Of a stretch of 64,000 nucleotides of DNA, positions 33,501-46,194 are shown in pieces. A model generated the notes under the pieces. The model did not search any database. It was not told the origin of the DNA and saw only the letters and a program-made list of their open reading frames with translations. Within the stretch, counting starts at the first letter, position 1. Every line of letters begins with the position of its first letter. The translations under genes were made by a program, and so were the position numbers. Source of the stretch: Zanthoxylum bungeanum (Eukaryota; Streptophyta; Magnoliopsida; Sapindales; Rutaceae); NCBI GenBank assembly GCA_019454045.1, contig SKCR01006514.1, positions 310,001 to 374,000 of the forward strand. The letters run 5' to 3'.

Positions 33501-33938
33501 TCACATTCTGGCAAGCTGCATCAAGCAAAACAGTAGCAAAGAGACAGAAGCAGTAAAATTTAGAGGTCCTGTTGAAGCAACAGCAGCTGAGGAAGAAGCT
33601 GGTAAAGCCTCAGCTGGTGGTAAGGCCATTCCAGGACCAGGAGCTAACAAATCATCAGGATTTGGGGGACTTGGGCTTGAAGGAATAGTCGGCAGGGACG
33701 ACTCGGCTGCTGGAGAAGGAGCCATGCCACTGCCACCAGGAGTAGGAAACAATGGAGTAATGTCAGGAGATAAACTTGGAGCTGAAGATGAAGCTAAAGG
33801 AACTGGAGCACTAGGCAATAATGCAGGGGCAGCTGATATTGTAGAGAATTGTGCATGTATTTGATGAGGTGACAAAACCAAAGCCAAAGCCATGAACATT
33901 ATGAAAGTTGCTAATAAGAATGAGCAAAAGGAAGCCAT
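33501..33938 (-). CDS. AGP26: classical arabinogalactan protein (AGP25/26/27 type), GPI-anchored
   Basis: A single exon of 145 aa. Residues 1-29 are a signal peptide (hydrophobic core FLLATFIMFMALALVL, cut after HA). The mature part is rich in Ala, Pro, Ser and Thr with AP, SP and TP dipeptides, the substrates for proline hydroxylation and arabinogalactan addition. It has the block SPDITPLFPTPGG and LPTIPSSPSPPNPDD seen in the AGP25-27 group. The last 25 residues are hydrophobic after small residues (ASTGP), a GPI-anchor signal. An NFT sequon lies in the tail. The product is expected at the plasma membrane and in the wall. It converges on the NET3-like gene with a 350-bp gap. Group number is from memory and less certain than the AGP call. 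Confidence 0.88.
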   Translation of the reverse strand: MASFCSFLLATFIMFMALALVLSPHQIHAQFSTISAAPALLPSAPVPLASSSAPSLSPDITPLFPTPGGSGMAPSPAAESSLPTIPSSPSPPNPDDLLAPGPGMALPPAEALPASSSAAVASTGPLNFTASVSLLLFCLMQLARM

Positions 33939-34018
33939 ATTAAATGATGATGCTACTCAATTCTCCTATAAATAATCACTACTTCAATAAATGAGAAAGG
34001 AAGTTGATGAGTGAATGA

Positions 34019-34046
34019 ATGAATGATGATGATGATGATGATGATG
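34019..34046. repeat. (GAT)n microsatellite upstream of AGP
   Basis: About seven ATG/GAT repeats after GAATGAATGAATG, 80-110 bases before the AGP start codon, so probably in its 5' UTR or core promoter. Confidence 0.85.
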
Positions 34047-34631
34047 AAGTGCAGGTTTTAAAAAGTTTGTGGTGGGGACTTAATGGTATGTGGCAGTAGA
34101 TGATTGAGAGAAATAATAATAAATACAGCTCTGCAAATTTGCTAAGTGACAAGATTTGATCTTATTCAGCACATGAACTTGTAGGTGTCATTTTTTATCT
34201 TTTTCTTATTCGAGTGTTTCTGAATTCTGCTGCTGATGCCTGTCCCGTGAATTTCCCTTGTCCAGGCCTTGAGAATTTTCTTTTCTTTGTAAAAATAGAA
34301 GGGTGTCGTTGTTCATTAAAACAAGATACCGATAGTTTGTCTCACCGTTTTATTTTGAGAGTTATTATCATTTCACTCCTCCATAAATTGAGAAATAACA
34401 AATGGGTACAAATAAAATAAATATTAGGGTATAGTATATATTAAAATATAAGGTATTGTAAAGATATTTTAATGAAATATAAGATTTTATAAAAATATAA
34501 TAGTAAAAAATAATAAGAAAATATTTTTTATACTCATTTATTATTTCTTAATTTATAAATTCATGAAATGATAATTACCATTTATTTTAAACATAACATA
34601 AATGATAATTAAATTTCCTCCTCAATTATGT

Positions 34632-35096
34632 TAGGGGTGGCAAAATGAATTAATGAATCGAATTTGTATCAAATCATAAACGAATCGAATCAAAATGTGA
34701 TGGATTCGAACGAATCGAATACGAATATTTGTTTAGTCATGATATTATTCAATAACTTAATTTATCATAATTTGTTTATATTAATTCTGCATAAATTATA
34801 CACATATGGAATATATAATTAATATATTTACTAAAAATAGCTCAACAATATCGACAATATTATTTTTTTTAATAGTAATTGACCATAATTCATCGAATCT
34901 TAATTAAAAAATAATAAAATGAATCATAAACGAATAAACGAATTAATAAACTTAAATTCATATTCGATTCGTTTATTAAACAAATTGGATCGAATTGAGC
35001 CATTTATTAACCAAATCCATTTTTCAAACTCGTATTCGCTTTAAAACGAATCGAATCAAACGAATAAACGAAACCTAACCCAAATTATCACCCCTA
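34632..35096. mobile_element. hAT MITE, 465 bp
   Basis: Exact 8-bp target duplication AATTATGT (34624-34631 and 35097-35104) and termini TAGGGGTGGCAAAA and TTATCACCCCTA. The interior consists of ATAAACGAATCGAATC-type motifs in both orientations. It belongs to the same family as 29256-29735. Confidence 0.92.
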
Positions 35097-35104
35097 AATT
35101 ATGT

Positions 35105-36391
35105 GAACAGTATTCATATTCAATATCTTTTTATATCAATTCTCATGATTTTACCAACCGAATTAATTCCCATTATATCATCGAAAACATTTTTTAAGTG
35201 AAAATATCACTAAAGTTATTTGTGACCGTTGATGGCACTGAGCTATTTCTAGTAAATCTGGAGCGTTGATGATGCTAGAGTCCAAGATTTATTAATAATG
35301 TGACAGCTCACCTGATATAAATGGCTTTTGGACTATTCCCAATCTTTAGGCTTGTGAATTGGGCCCAGCCTCAATTGAGAGGCTTGAGCCCAATGATAGT
35401 GGGCCTTTTCTGTTCAGCCTATATTGGTCTGTCGATCCAAAGTTCGAGCTCTTCCCCTAGTTCCAAGTATATCATCATATTCTATGTATATCAGCGCGTG
35501 TATATATATATATATATATGCGCATTTAAAATTATCGGTTGTCCCATACTCTTACAAAAAACGCATTCCGTGAATTCGAGCACAGGACCTCAATGTGAGA
35601 TCTTGAACCCTACACCACCAAACCACGCTTCTTAGAGACATATAATTTTAAATACATAAAAAGATAAAAATAAAAAATATTTGTCGTCTTTGTGATCTCT
35701 TTGTTCACTTATCATGTTTATTAACAGATAAAATTATCAAAACTCCCCCAGATGTTTACAAAAATTAATCAAATCCCTAATGTTTCAAAATTCAGCAAAA
35801 ATCTCCTGCTAAATTCGATATGCTTTCATTTTTTTCGTATTTTTTAATTGTTTAACCTTATAAATTTTTATTAATCAATGGTAAGTCTACACATTAGGAG
35901 TGAAATGGTAAAAGACTAACAATTTTTTAAAGAAGAATGATAGATAACGAAAGAGACACACCCAAAGTATAATTTGAAGCCCGCAATTTGATTTTTATTT
36001 ATTTTCTGAAGATAAATTTATGTATCATTATTCATTTTTTATGACATAGGTGATTTGATGAATTTTGAAATATGAAGAGAAAATGATTAATTTACTGACA
36101 AAATAATATTATTTAAATTTTGATTCCACCTCGGACATATTCAATAATATATGGTCATAATAAACAAACATTCCCATCATCTTAGAGTATACAAAAGAGC
36201 ATTTTCAAAAAATATCCCCATCCAACGTGCACATAACATATTTAAAGGAACATATATAATTAATATGAAATAAATCCTTATACTTAATCTCACATAAATC
36301 AACCTTATAACATACATTATTAATCATAAAGTTATTGAATAACTTTAAGATAAATCACAATACAATTTGCAGATAATTCCTTAGTGATAAT

Positions 36392-36422
<31 letters not shown>

Positions 36423-36570
36423 GTTCCAACCACACTTAAATATAATAACTATTTATTTATACATAGATTAGATAATGGGGAAGTAAAAATTAATTAACTT
36501 CCATGTATAGAAGACATGAATAGACTGAGTTGGCATATCATTGGTGACCCAAGCCCATATCTCATACCCA
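35105..36570. other. intergenic sequence with one SINE fragment
   Basis: AT-rich apart from the SINE piece at 35532-35630. A 22-base T run lies at about 36400-36422. No gene seen. Confidence 0.5.
35532..35630 (-). mobile_element. SINE copy E, fragment
   Basis: In minus orientation it has the tRNA-like head (GTGGTTTGGTGGTGTAGGG, GATCTCACATTGAGG), a diverged B box (CTCGAATTCACGG) and GAGTATGGGACAACCG. The tail part is missing and no target duplication is clear. Confidence 0.75.
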
Positions 36571-36584
36571 ACAATATTAATTTC

Positions 36585-36758
36585 TTTTTTAAGAAATGTT
36601 CGTATTTTCGCCATCAAATCATGAGACTCGAGTTTGAGCGGAATAGGTAAAATATTGAATGTTCCAAATTTTTACAAGAAATACATTCTCTAAATTCGAA
36701 CCCAAAATTTGAAAACTAAATTCTAAATCCTACACCATCAAATCACATCCCTTAAAAC
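36585..36758 (-). mobile_element. SINE copy F
   Basis: Minus orientation, head GATGTGATTTGATGGTGTAGG, B-box-like GGGTTCGAATTTAG, and tail near GATTTGATGGCGAAAATACG. Imperfect flanking repeats (ACAATATTAATTTC and GATATTAAAATTTC) may be the target duplication. Confidence 0.7.
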
Positions 36759-36969
36759 CGATATTAAAATTTCATCAAGCTATTTCCCACTATCAGAATT
36801 GGCTAGTGCAAATAATTCGAAAAAATGGGATTAATTTGGTGGTGCCTTTCTCTACAAAACTTTGAAGACTTGTACTAGTCTATCAATTCGAAAAGACGGT
36901 ATGATGACCGACTTTTCTTACGTTTGTTTTAAGGTAAATCTAAATCATGCGTACTTTTCTTTTAGGTTA

Positions 36970-37440
36970 CACATACGAGTCATTAAAGGTGGTAATTCGT
37001 ATTATCGTATTATATATTCCTGTCGTGACGTGTCAGATTTAAGTAAATATGAATACGACCTGTTTAATAATCGAATCAAAATCTTTAAATACGAATATGA
37101 TCTGTTGAAAAAAATATAAATACATTGACGTGATTAATAAACGAATCATATTTATTTTTGATATTATTATGCGATTAATGACATGACTATCCGATTACCA
37201 TGATTATATTGATTAATAAAAAGGTACTCATATCATAAATATGTCATAAATGGGTACTCATATCATATTGTTAAGATACATGGATACTATTCATATTAAA
37301 ACTGATAAATATTTTGAGATATTGTAACACGAATACAGTATGATTAAAAAACGGGTTGATATTAATCATGTCAATTTATGAAAAATTTATATCTTATTCA
37401 TATTGTGTAATCGTGTTGTGACCCGTCTTAACACCTATAT
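36970..37440. mobile_element. probable hAT-type MITE remnant
   Basis: Starts TAAAGGTGGTAATTCGTATT and ends GTTGTGACCCGTCTTAACACCTATA, resembling plant hAT MITEs whose ends read AAGGTG and CACCTT. The terminal match is short and no clean 8-bp duplication is visible. The interior repeats GGTACTCATATCATA twice. Confidence 0.45.
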
Positions 37441-37970
37441 GGAGTAAAGCTAATGATGTTATTATATATCAAACGAGATCGAATAAGACTTACATGAACA
37501 TAAACCATAAATAAATACTTATATTTACTGGATTTGATGAGCTAATGATTCCGAATAAAGCACAATGACCTCAAAAGATTTATGTAAGGTCCATTTATTG
37601 AGTACAACGACATCTCATCACGTTCAGATTATGATGTTTGGATTAAAAAAAATAGTCTCAACTCTCGAACGATTTTTGAATTGAGATGAAAAATCACTTC
37701 AATCAGGATTTGGGACAAAAAATTATCCTAAATCACCACTTGATTTTTTAAAAATCATTTCAAATCTCGACTGAAATTTTTAATCATATCAATTTTTCAT
37801 TATAAATTCCATATAAAATTCCGAATCGCGATCGAAATCACGGATCCCAATTAGGATTCAATATCTTCTACAGCTGATATAAGCCATTGAGGATACAATA
37901 CATTGTTGCAACCGGAAATGAAAAATTTCTCCCTTATTCTCCCATTTGAATCACAAATTTCATAAGTTTG

Positions 37971-38428
37971 TGTTGAATTTAGTCACAAATTCGTTCGTCA
38001 CACAAATCAATCGGCAATCAAGAACGCAAGATTTTACCGTGGTTCGCCAGAAAAATTCCCGACTACATCCACGTTGAACTCCGGAAAAAGGAGCTCGCTG
38101 CACTAATCACTTTCAAGATTACTCAAGAATCTTGAATCCGTTTTACAAAATAATTTCCCCAAATCACTCAATAAACCATAATCTCTAAAAGTGTCAATCT
38201 CTCAAATTCTCAATTGAAGATTACACTAACTTGGACTAGGAACAAGGCTTAACACTTAGCCAAATAATAGGAGAAAATATGTGTAAAACAATTAACCAAA
38301 AACTTATCTAATTCTCAACCTAAGCACCACTTATATATGATGAGCAAATTGATGTAATTAGGACAACGGCAATGATTGCGCCACGTGTCCCTTATCCAAC
38401 GGATGGATAAAGGCTTCACAATTTTACA
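37971..38428 (-). repeat. copia-2 3' LTR
   Basis: Begins TGTTGAATTTAG and ends TTTTACA (plus strand). Same length as the partner LTR. Confidence 0.93.
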
Positions 38429-38489
38429 ATCTCCATCTTAAAGCCAAACAACATCTATCACTCTCAATCATACACAATGACACATTAAG

Positions 38490-41400
38490 GCCAAGATAGC
38501 ACATCAAACTCACCTACTTCCATCATTGGTCATGTCGGCTGCAAGGTCAGCCAACCCCCACATGCAGTGGGAGAGTTTGGTAGCAGTCACAATTCTTGTC
38601 CTCATGTCAGATGAGTTATCTTCAGTTGGAACCTTCTTAATCTCAATCTTACCACTTGAGATGATTTCCCGCACAAAATGATACTTCACATCCACATGCT
38701 TGGTTCTCTCATGATGTACTAGATTCTTGCTCAAATGTATTGCACTCTGACTGTCGGAATACACAACTGTCTTACCATGTAGCTGTTGTATTTCGGTTAA
38801 GATACCCTGAAGCTAAATGGCTTCCTTGAACACATCAGTTATGGCTATATATTCCGCTTCGGTAGTTGAGAGTGTAACCAACGGTTGCAGACTTGACTTC
38901 CAGCTGATGCAATTTCCACCAAGTGTGAAATAGTAAGCTATAGTTGACTTTCTCGAGTCTCTGTCACCTGCAAAATCAGAATCAATATACCCTACCAAGT
39001 CTAAAGCGTTAGATTTGTTAAAACATAAGTCATAATCAACAGTTGTATTTATGTATCTTAACAACCACTGCAAAGCACTCCAGTGTGATCCACCTGGATT
39101 AGACATAAACCTACTCAATAAAGATACAGCGTATGACAAGTCAGGTCTAGTACTAATCATGGAATACATCACATAACCTATAACATTTGCATAAGGTACA
39201 TTCTCCATTTTAATCATCTCAGACCTATTAGCAGGACTTTGTGATTTAGACAAAATAAAATGACTCGCAAGAGGCTGACTAACAGGTTTACAACCACTTA
39301 TCCCAAATCTAGATGCAACCTTTTGCAAATTTGTGGAATGATGTATTTTAAGACAATTCTTACTTCTATCTCTATCAATGGTCATACCTAGGATTCTCTT
39401 TGCACTACCTAGGTCTTTCATGTCAAACTCACTATTCAACTGCTTCTCAAGATTGTTAATAACATTCATTGATTCAGAGATTAGAAGCATGTCATCAACA
39501 TACAATAACAAATACACATGATATTTTTCATCAAGCATGAAATAGAAGCAACTATCATATTTACTCCTTATGAATCCAATACTATTCACAAATGTATCAA
39601 ATCTTTTGTATCATTGCCTAGGTGACTGTTTAAGACCATATAAGGATTTATTAAGCAGACAAACATACTTTGGATGGTTTTTATCAATGAAACCCGCAGG
39701 CTGAGACATGTAAATTTTCTCTTCTAATTCTCCATGTAGAAAAGCAGTTTTCACATCCAATTGTTCCAATTCAAGATTATATTGCACTACTTAACATCAT
39801 TCTAATAGTTTTAAATTTAACTACAGGTGATAAAATTTCATTATAGTCTACCCCTTCCCGTTGTGTAAATCCTTTAGCTACAAGTCTGGCCTTAAACCTA
39901 ACAGGGTCACTAGGCAGTAGTCCTTGTTTGACCTTAAACAACCACTTACACTCAACCAACTTCTGGTTTTTAGGTTTAGGAACTAAAGTCCAAGTTTGGT
40001 TTTTCCTAAGAGAAGACATCTCCTCTTCCATGGCCGCTTCCCATTCAAGTTTATGGGTAGACTTTAATGCCTCTCCTAAGCTAGCAGGCTCAATTCCATT
40101 TATTTCATGACTTGATATTAATGCACAAAATACAAATCATTAGTTGAGTAATCATACCTGGTAGGAGGCCTTACCTGCCTCCTACTTCTGTCTCTTGCTA
40201 GCTGATAGTTGGCCAATGTGTCTTGTGGAGTTTCATCATGCTGTTCGGCTTGATCCAGTTGATCCACCGTGTCCTCTTCACTTTGTTCTTGTATCTCTGC
40301 TACTTCATTTCTGTTTTCCTCCGGGTGATTTCTCTTAGGTTGAGAGTCCTCAGATGTCTCCGTGCCTGACATGTCACCAACTTGATCAGTGGTCATTGAT
40401 GTCCCTGACTCCACCTGCATCTGAGCTCCACCTGCAAGATCAAAATCTGCTAGATCATTTTCTAAGGCACATGCATTCTTGTTAGTAGATTTACACTGAA
40501 AACAAAGTTCATTGAATATAACATCCTGACTAACTATGATTTGACTCCAGGTGACTCCCTTTCCCATAACCTATACCATTTTGTCCCTTCTTGATATCCT
40601 AAGAAAACACACTTGATTGACCTCGATTCAAGTTTACCTATGGACTGGTGAGCATAAGCTTCACAGCCAAACACTTTAAGGTGGGCAAGCTTCTGAGTTC
40701 TTCCAGACCATATTTCTTCTGGGGTCTTAAACTGAACGGAACTATTTGGGCTCAGGTTAACTAAATGAGTAGCAGTATTGAGGGCCTCACCCCAAAAAGG
40801 CATCGGAAGTTCAGAAGAAAATAAAAGACATCTAATCTTTTCTAATAGGGTTCTATTCATTCTTTCCGCAACTCCATTCTGTTGAGGGGTGTGTCTCACA
40901 GTCCTATGTCTCAGGATACCCTCACTAGTACAGTATTGATCAAACTCAGTATTACAAAATTCTAAGCCATTATCAGTTCTCAAAACTTTCACTTTGCTAC
41001 TAGTTTGATTTTCTACTAACACTTTCCATTCTTTAAATTTAGTCAAAGTTTCATCCTTTGATTTTAGTAAGAATGTACATACCTTCCTACTGTAGTCATC
41101 AACAATAGAGAGAAAGTATTTCTTACCCCATGTGTCTGGACCTTTGCTGGTCCCCATAGATCACAATGTAGATACTCCAGGCTCGCTTTTGACAAGTGAA
41201 TTCCAGTTGGGAAGCTCTCTCTGTGCTGTTTGCCCAACACACAGATCTCACAAAACTCAAGTGGCTTCAACTGGTCCTTTCCAAATTGTCCCTGCTTGCT
41301 GAGTACATGCATGCCTTTCTGGCCTATGTGGCCAAATCTCAAGTGCCAAATATTAGTCATGTCAACATTAGAAGTTAGAGCAGAAATAGGTTTTTCCGAG

Positions 41401-41818
41401 AATACATGTTGGCCATTTAGAACATACAATCCATTTTTTTATACCAGTTAGGATTAGTTTCTTACCCTTAAATATGTGCATGTTCCCTTGGTGGGCTTTA
41501 TATGTAAAACCTAATTCATCTAGTGTTCCTAGTGATATCAGGTTTCGTTTCAAGTCAGGTACATATCTAACGTCAGTAAGAATCCTAACTTTACCATCAT
41601 GAAGTTTAAGTGTTATGTCCTCAACTCCATGTATCCTACAAGTATTGTCATTACCCATATACACAGTGCTTTGGTCAGAATTTCTAAAGTTGACAAACCA
41701 GTCCCTATACGGACTCATGTGAAAGGAACACCCGGAGTCCAGAATCTATTCTCTACCAGTGTGATCACTAGACACAGTCAATGCCTCAGATAGGCACATC
41801 GACCCCTTTTCGGCAGCC
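38490..41818 (-). pseudogene. copia-2 pol (protease, integrase, RT, RNase H), frameshifted
   Basis: Pieces read in order along minus: 41718-41368 and 41429-41064 (GAG-pre-integrase, HHCC), 41157-40534 (integrase, with RTDNGLEF and QQNGVAERMN), 40567-40118 (linker), 40031-39777 (start of [19 protein letters not shown]), 39589-38813 (RT with the YVDD catalytic box in LLYVDDMLLIS, then RNase H with GYIDSDFAGDRD and TEAEYIAITD) and 38764-38510 (RNase H tail). The tract 39590-39776 holds a stop and frame change. It is a useful reference for what copia-1 has lost. It should not make a working polyprotein. Confidence 0.9.
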
Positions 41819-41839
41819 ATAGTAGCGCTGCCTTCATTT

Positions 41840-42612
41840 TTCTGTTCCATAATGAACTTATAACAGTTCATTTTAAGGTGTCCCATCTTCCCACATTATA
41901 GCACTTCTTCTCACTGTCTTTATTCTTATCATGTTTATTATTTTTCTTCCCTTTAGGTTCTTGGTTATTAGTCTGATGATTATTCGGACCATTATATTTC
42001 CTTTCATTTTTTCCTTTCACGAATAAGTTCACTCATCCTCTCCTACTGGTTCTAAGTTCTAACTCTCTAGCCCTTATACCAGATATCACCAAGTCTAGCC
42101 TAGGTACAACTCATGTGTACTGTAGAAAGTTCTTAACGACATTATATTCTTCAGGCAGTGCATTTAATAGAATCATAGCTTCACTAGAGTCTCATAGGGC
42201 TTGGTCAGTTCCTTTAAGGATTTGAGTCATTTTTCGTGAATTCATCCAAATTATCATCTATCGACTTATTTGTGTCCATCTTGTAATTAAACAAATTTTC
42301 TTTTAAGAACACTAAATTTGGAGTAGAGACAACAGAATAAAGAGATTCGAGTTTACCCCAGAGTTGAATGGCCGTGTCCATTCCATCAACCTTTCTGATG
42401 ACAGAGTCTCCCAAGTGGAGGAAGATCAAGTTGTACGCTTCTTCCAGAATTTCGTCTTTCGTGTCATTTTCCATCTTAGGCCACTTTTCTGGATCCGGTT
42501 CCAACGCCAAAGCCACCTTGTGGTGAGAGAGCAATACTCTCATTTTCTTCTTCCAAGTGGTGAAATCCCATTTTCCGTCAAATATTCCAATGTCGAGTCT
42601 CATAGTTGACAT
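41840..42612 (-). pseudogene. copia-2 gag, frameshifted
   Basis: Starts at ATG 42612 with MSTMRLDIGIFDG and stays open to 42214 (DEFTK). It then shifts frame at a homopolymer (CATTTTTCG). The zinc knuckle at about 41890 has lost a base (TGCTATAATGTGGGAAG), which destroys the second cysteine spacing of the CCHC motif. Confidence 0.85.
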
Positions 42613-43491
42613 TTTTTTATTTCTTTTTCAAGTGATCACCCAACATCAATTCTACAATTACTCTCGACAATTACTCACCCAATCTTGCCCTAACACAGTC
42701 GGCAATTCACACTCAATCTGCCCAAACACAGTCGGCAATTGAGTGCCTTCCTGATTACTCACCCAAACAAGACAGAATCCTTATCACCCAACAAGACAGC
42801 AAGTTCAACAGACACAGGCCACAATTTCTCAGATTTCAACCCCAAAAAACGAATGCACCAGAGAAACACACACCCTGATTCTACTGCAAAACTCTCACAG
42901 TATACCTCAAACCAATTAATAAAAAAAAAGGCAGTTCTCGGCAATGAACTGTTCGGCTCTTTCTTGGCCGTACAGAATCTGGGCGTGTCTTGTTTGGTCA
43001 CGGCGCCTCTGGTCGACAACTCCAAGAGATGACTTGATAGTAATCTTGATCGGCGATGGCTTTGATCTTGATTTCTTATCTTTGTGTTTCTTGCTTTCTG
43101 ATTCTGTTCTTGGCTGTGGTCTTGGATCTTGCTTACGTCTTTCGGTTTGGCTCACAAAGAAACTTTGATCGGCTGTTCTGGATCTTGATCGGGCTGTTGC
43201 TTTGATTGTTTTTTCGAGTCTTGAATCGGCAGCAGGTGTTCTTCAATTCAAAATTTTTGTTGCCCTGCCGTCGTTTTTATCGTGACTTCAATTGACAGAT
43301 TTTAGGGTTTTTCTTTTTACCGAATGGAGGACTGAGACCTCGGTTTTTTTTTATCTTCGTCGATGGCTCTGTGTTCTTCAAGATTGACGATTTTAGGGTT
43401 TCTTCTTCACCGAATGAAGAAGAACTCTTGTCTTGGGCTTTAATCTTCAGTTAACAAAAAAAATTCCTTCTGCCCATTGGATTGTTGTTTA

Positions 43492-43503
43492 GCTCTGATA
43501 CCA
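43492..43503 (-). promoter_or_regulatory. copia-2 primer binding site
   Basis: Minus strand TGGTATCAGAGC, identical to the copia-1 site, one base from the LTR. Confidence 0.9.
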
Positions 43504-43504
43504 C

Positions 43505-43962
43505 TATTGAATTAAGTCACAAATTCGTTCGTCACACAAATCAATCCGCAATCAAGAACGCAAGATTTTTACTGTGGTTCGCCGAAAAATTCCCGACTAC
43601 ATCCAAGTTGAACTCCGGAACAAGGAGCTCGCTGCACTAATCATTTTCAAGATTACTCAAGAATTTTGAATCCGTTTTACAAAATAATTTCCCCAAATCA
43701 CTCAATAAACCTTAATCTCTAAAAGTGTCAATCTCTCAAATTCCCAATTGAAGATTACACTAACTTGGACTAAGAACAAAGCTTAACACTTAGCCAAATA
43801 ATAGGAGAAAATATGTGTAAAACAATTAACCAAAAACTTATCTAATTCTCAACCTAAGCACCACTTATATATGATGAGCAAATTGATGTAATTAGGATAA
43901 CGGCAATGATTGCGCCACGTGTCCCTTATCCAACGGATGGACAAAGGCTTCACAATTTTACT
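43505..43962 (-). repeat. copia-2 5' LTR
   Basis: 458 bp. Both terminal dinucleotides have mutated (TA at the left, CT at the right), but alignment with the other LTR and the GTTTG duplication fix its limits. Confidence 0.9.
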
Positions 43963-43967
43963 GTTTG

Positions 43968-46190
43968 AATATATGAAATGATAAATTTTAGATTCGTGTC
44001 AGTCACTGTCTTTGCCACATCTGGTATAAATATTATATGCTTTTTATAGAGTTGTTGTGGCCTTCAATGTTTCTACGTATCACCCAATGTTTCCAATTAA
44101 TTCAAGGGAAATGCTAAGTAATGAAGTAACATAATTTCCTAATGAAATTCATTAAGGATTTATTTTAAAAAATATTTTATGAAAAAAAAAAAATTAATAT
44201 TTTGATATTTTTCATAAAAATAATATGAATTTTTTTTAAAAAATAAATCATTAATAAATGTTCTTATATACGTACTTGTTAACACGACCCTTAATTTAAA
44301 ACGATCCTATCCAAAATTGAATCAAAGAAGCCAAAAATTCATGAGGACATCAGTGAGCATTGACTCGAGATTCTACCAATCCCAAAATTTCTTGAAAAAA
44401 TCGTTCAATCGAAAACGTATTGTGAAATTACTTGTACTATTATATATAAAGTTAGGTTGAAATTTCTAAATTCTTATAAGAATTTAGAATGTTTTATACT
44501 AATTATATATAGAGTTAGGTTGAAAATTCTAACTTCTTATAAGAATTTAGAATGTTTTATGGTCTCGATTGAAAAATCTGATAGAGATTTGAAACGATTT
44601 TATTTATTATGATTAAAGAATCGGATTAGAATTCATGACGATTTTTTGTGACACGTCATGATTCATTATGTACAAATTTTAAATTCTTATTGAAATTCGA
44701 AATTTTATATTATTTAAAATGATTTTTCAAGATTGATAAATTACGACCAGAATGTTTGTCAACCCTAATTGTATCAATTATAGTTGTTCTTAAGCAAAAG
44801 ATTACTATCTAGGATATTGGTTATATAATTATATGTCGTCCAACTTTGGAGATCAAATTAATGAATACCACATGTTATTTTGAGATCTAATTATTTTTTC
44901 ATAAATCTTCATCAGATAAAAAGCATCTTTAATTTGGTTATTAATTTCTCTGTTTTCACATTAGAATTTCGAGTAAAGCTCCACAGGGGAAAAAAAAAAG
45001 AAAAAAAAATGATACATAAATAATGTTGATTGAGAATTGAGATAGACATTCATAGCCCATATTTGCACGTCAAGTAATTTTTATGTTTCCATTTGGCAAA
45101 ATCATTTTTGAATTTTTGTACTTGTCCATTTTCTAACAAGCAAATAATTGTCTATCTCGAAAGTTCAATCGGAAATCGATAATGTTTAATCAAAAATATT
45201 TGTACGATTGAGAATAAAAAATTCAAAACATATCTCTCAAAATCTTTCAAAAATCACTAAAAAAATATTTATTCATAATAAAAAAAGACTACATTATTTA
45301 CTTATTGATTAACGATTAATCATAGCTTAAATTATTACGCGTCGATTCAATAATATAAAGATTTTCCAGTGTTTTTCTAATAAGAAGTGTGAAAGGAAAG
45401 TGGAAATATGCACAGAATTTCGTTTTCGGAAACAATTCCAGATGCTACTTTCAATGTCTTTTTCGATCAAACGTATGGAAAATGCATGTATCATTACCAA
45501 ATAAAATTCTCTTCTCCTAAACCCGACAAAGATAATTTAAATAATAAAGCAAAATAAAAGTTTACCTTCAACGGTTTTTTTAATTATACTATATATTGTC
45601 TGTGTCCACGACACGATGTTAAAGAATTTATCGTATGATCTACCATTATAATTTTCACTGAGATTTTAGAATTATGTCTTTTAATTTATTTGGTTACCTA
45701 CAATTGATATTTGAAAATGATTTTGTTATTTGATTTATTTGATAAATTATAATTGTCAAATTTATAAAGATTTTATAATGAAATGATATAAACCGCCAAT
45801 TAAGCCACATAAAGATAGTATTTGGATTTTGGACACATTATCTCTCTTAAATATAACCATTGATTGTCTTCTTTTTCATCCACACTATTGTGTTTTATAA
45901 TATAGATTCTTGAGGTAATACAATCAACCTATTTAATATGGACTTGATTATTCTTTGGCGTTGAATTAAGTTTTTTTTTTTTAAAAATATAAATTACGAT
46001 TGATAGATTTTGGATAATAATTTATATACAAATGAATTTTCACGGTCGATTTTTTTATAAATATACGCGTGAAAGAATATCATAAAAAATTAGTATTTGA
46101 TCAAAATTTAATTATTTAATATAATCACTTCCATTATTTGTTGCTTGGACTTCCCTTGAAATATTATATTAGAACTATAAATTAAATTAC
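43968..46190. other. AT-rich intergenic sequence, no gene seen
   Basis: A small imperfect tandem repeat at about 44451-44556 has a period of about 71 bp (AGTTAGGTTGAAA...CTTATAAGAATTTAGAATG twice). Nothing else is recognisable. Confidence 0.55.
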
Positions 46191-46194
46191 AAAT

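Larger units (their letters stand above)
37971..43962 (-). mobile_element. copia-2: Ty1/copia LTR retrotransposon, same family as copia-1
   Basis: LTRs of 458 bp at 37971-38428 and 43505-43962, flanked by an exact 5-bp target duplication GTTTG (37966-37970 and 43963-43967). Primer site is 43503-43492, gag starts at 42612, pol occupies about 41818-38490, and the polypurine tract is 38443-38429. The LTRs differ at about 17 positions by eye (nearly 4 percent), far more than those of copia-1. Pol still includes the RT segment that copia-1 lost, but it is broken by frameshifts. Confidence 0.94.
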
